Shown: piece by piece, positions 4,074-5,699 of the stretch
How positions within the stretch are numbered: the stretch's first letter is position 1
Layout: each line of letters begins with the position of its first letter
Source of the DNA: an archaeon
GTDB taxonomy: Archaea; Asgardarchaeota; Hermodarchaeia; Hermodarchaeales; Hermodarchaeaceae
Direction of reading: 5' to 3'
DNA: 5,699 nt
Assembly (NCBI GenBank): GCA_016550415.1
Contig: JABXGU010000476.1
Location: 1-5,699, forward strand
Translations under genes and position numbers: made by a program
The notes under the pieces: generated by a model
Database searches by the model: none
What the model was told of the DNA's origin: nothing
The model's input: only the letters and a program-made list of their open reading frames with translations

Positions 4074-5699
4074 ATGAATAAGATGAAAGTTTCAAAGAGA
4101 TTTTACCAACTTCTCTTCGGTGTTCTTTTGTGTTTGTTGGTGGTAGGTTCACCATTTATGTCCTTATCACCTATAGTCTCACAAGGAACTCAACAATTAA
4201 AGATTGTTTCAAACGACCCTTCAGATAATAGGGTATCCGTTCAAGAATCATTCAGTTCTTCTGAAGAACTGCCCCAATCCCTCGCTACAATGTTATCAAG
4301 TCTGACTGAATCTGAAATTACAGCTACTAACATTGAATCAATGCTTACTCAATCCAGCTCCACTGACATAACTGAAAGTGTTCTCGGCACTGATGACCGC
4401 GCAATAGTGAGTACAACAACAAGCTATCCTTGGCGCACAATTTGCAAAATTTATATGACACATCCCGGTGGGGGAGTCGGCACTGGCACTGGTTTTCTTG
4501 TTGATGACTTCCACATATTAACTGCAGGGCATTGTGTTTACCTTCACGATGAGGATGGTTGGCCATACGATGCATGGGCAGATGAAATGTGGATAATACC
4601 AGCTATGAACGGTGGTTACGCTCCATACTGTAACGCCAAGATGGAAACAATGTGGACCTCTGCAGCTTGGATTAGTGGTCCAGATACTAACTACGATTGG
4701 GGTCTCGTCCGTCTCGACCGTAATATTGGTGATTATCTTGGATGGATGAACCGTTGGGCGCTGTCAAGTTCTGATGCTAACTATACGAGTACAGTAAATA
4801 GTGCTGGTTACCCCGGTGATTTAGATCAAGGATTAAACATGTATTTCGATGCTGACGCTGGGAGAACCGCTACAAGTACATTACATTGGTATTATTGTGA
4901 TACTGCTGGGGGTCAAAGTGGTATGCCAATCTGGAGGTATGTAAATGGTCAACGGTATGTCCTTACCATTCATACATATGGTAATGATGGTACTAACTCC
5001 AATCATGGCACCCGCCTCAGTACATCACTCAACGGCACTATCAACAACTTGCTTAGTACTGATGCTAGTAATCGACCTGATGATTTGCCTGACCTTGTTG
5101 ACAGGGGTCAACGTTACAGTCTTCAATGGGACGCTATAGATCCGAATTACGGGAATAGATACGGGTCTTTTTCCCCAACGACTGTACCTCCTAGTTCGAC
5201 TGCGTTTACTGTTCATACTGATATCAGCAATTGGGGTTCTGTTGCTTCTGGCTCCTTCGATGTCACTTTCTATGCATCCACTAATACTATCATCTCTGCT
5301 GCTGATTTCGAAATCGGTACGGTAACTATGGGAAGTATTGCTGCTTATGGTTCCACGACAGCTACTTGGAGTGGTACCTTCCCTGCTGGTCTAACCTCCG
5401 GTAACTACTATATCGGCTGGATAATCGACAGCGGTAATGATGTAACAGAGCTCGACGAGGCCAACAATAACGGCGTGTACACGACAACTCAAATGGTCAA
5501 AAGTACTGATAGCCTTGACCCAACCAATCCCACAAGTTACGGCTCTACTCCTACGGTTGATGTATGGACCACTGATAACACAATTTATGTGTCATGGTCA
5601 GGCGCTGCAGATGGTTCAGGTAGTGGTGTAGCTGGATATGGTCTCTACTGGTCCAATAACCCATCTGGTCTTCCATCTGCGGTCATTGATACATCTAAC
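4074..5699 (+). CDS. Secreted glutamyl-endopeptidase-like serine protease with CARDB-like and Fn3-like domains (3' end outside window)
   Basis: The 542 visible residues form a secreted multidomain protease. A signal peptide (basic 1-10, hydrophobic 12-34) is followed by a Ser/Thr/Glu-rich propeptide to about 101. The catalytic domain (about 102-330) is a chymotrypsin-fold S1B enzyme of the V8/BL-GSE type. Its triad is His153 in TAGHC, Asp208 in TNYDWG and Ser282 in AGGQSGMP. Thr277 and His300 match the residues that recognise a Glu side chain in V8 and BL-GSE, so cleavage after Glu is predicted. Cys124-Cys154 probably form the disulfide next to the catalytic His; Cys186 and Cys275 may pair. 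Residues 102-109 (SVLGTDDR) resemble the BL-GSE mature N-terminus, and the preceding residue is Glu101. A CARDB-like beta-sandwich (about 338-475, ending DSGNDVTELDEANNN) and the start of an Fn3-like domain (about 480-542) follow. The frame stays open at the window edge, so any membrane or wall anchor is unseen. The ATG at 4083 is an alternative start, 10 nt after GGTG. Confidence 0.9.
   Translation, partial: MNKMKVSKRFYQLLFGVLLCLLVVGSPFMSLSPIVSQGTQQLKIVSNDPSDNRVSVQESFSSSEELPQSLATMLSSLTESEITATNIESMLTQSSSTDITESVLGTDDRAIVSTTTSYPWRTICKIYMTHPGGGVGTGTGFLVDDFHILTAGHCVYLHDEDGWPYDAWADEMWIIPAMNGGYAPYCNAKMETMWTSAAWISGPDTNYDWGLVRLDRNIGDYLGWMNRWALSSSDANYTSTVNSAGYPGDLDQGLNMYFDADAGRTATSTLHWYYCDTAGGQSGMPIWRYVNGQRYVLTIHTYGNDGTNSNHGTRLSTSLNGTINNLLSTDASNRPDDLPDLVDRGQRYSLQWDAIDPNYGNRYGSFSPTTVPPSSTAFTVHTDISNWGSVASGSFDVTFYASTNTIISAADFEIGTVTMGSIAAYGSTTATWSGTFPAGLTSGNYYIGWIIDSGNDVTELDEANNNGVYTTTQMVKSTDSLDPTNPTSYGSTPTVDVWTTDNTIYVSWSGAADGSGSGVAGYGLYWSNNPSGLPSAVIDTSN

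Noticed and set aside
4345..4575. Minus-strand frame rich in His and Cys (76 residues)
   Set aside because: It looks zinc-finger-like at first glance, but it lies opposite the protease catalytic His region and the Cys/His spacing fits no known finger.
1..5699. CRISPR array, transposon ends, toxin-antitoxin or defence genes
   Set aside because: No spaced direct repeats, terminal inverted repeats, integrase or transposase motifs, or small paired toxin-antitoxin frames could be seen on either strand.

Overview
The window (5,699 bases, moderately AT-rich) looks like a stretch of archaeal chromosome. The signs are AT-rich TATA-like elements about 25-45 nt ahead of several genes, short leaders, GGTGA/GGAGGT ribosome-binding sites, TTG starts, and an alpha-oxoamine synthase with the DDAHGE...GRG wording I associate with archaeal Kbl/BioF proteins. 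An Asgard (Thorarchaeota-like) source would fit the mix of a CrtI-like oxidoreductase, a Kbl-like enzyme and a secreted CARDB-domain protease. That placement is inference, and a bacterial source is not excluded. There is no rRNA, tRNA, CRISPR array, transposase, phage gene or recognisable defence system.

Left part (1-1767, minus strand): a probable two-gene operon. A CrtI/CrtISO/RetSat-type FAD-dependent oxidoreductase (stop at 259) is followed 47 nt later by a class I SAM-dependent methyltransferase that runs off the left edge. The methyltransferase start region is odd. The only good Shine-Dalgarno sequence serves an 11-residue upstream frame, and that frame would join the gene if one base were lost from a run of six T.

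Centre (1768-2004): a 237-nt divergent promoter region with a perfect 10-bp inverted repeat, a 9-bp direct repeat and four ATAGT/ACTAT half-sites. It drives the oxidoreductase leftward and the Kbl-like enzyme rightward (2005-3207). The Kbl-like enzyme is a complete PLP-dependent alpha-oxoamine synthase with all catalytic residues; its substrate cannot be settled from sequence alone.

Right part: after 130 nt comes a small GNAT acetyltransferase, best started at a TTG (3338) behind a near-perfect Shine-Dalgarno sequence. A 235-nt spacer with small palindromes follows. The last gene (4074 to beyond 5699) encodes a secreted, multidomain serine protease of the glutamyl-endopeptidase (V8/BL-GSE, S1B) type. 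It has the full triad His153/Asp208/Ser282, conserved Glu-specificity residues Thr277 and His300, and a likely self-cleavage site after Glu101. CARDB-like and Fn3-like domains follow the catalytic domain. This protease is the most notable item in the window.

The genes do not form one obvious pathway. The oxidoreductase-methyltransferase pair suggests modification of an isoprenoid or quinone-like substrate, the Kbl-like enzyme suggests amino-acid or cofactor metabolism, and the protease works outside the cell.
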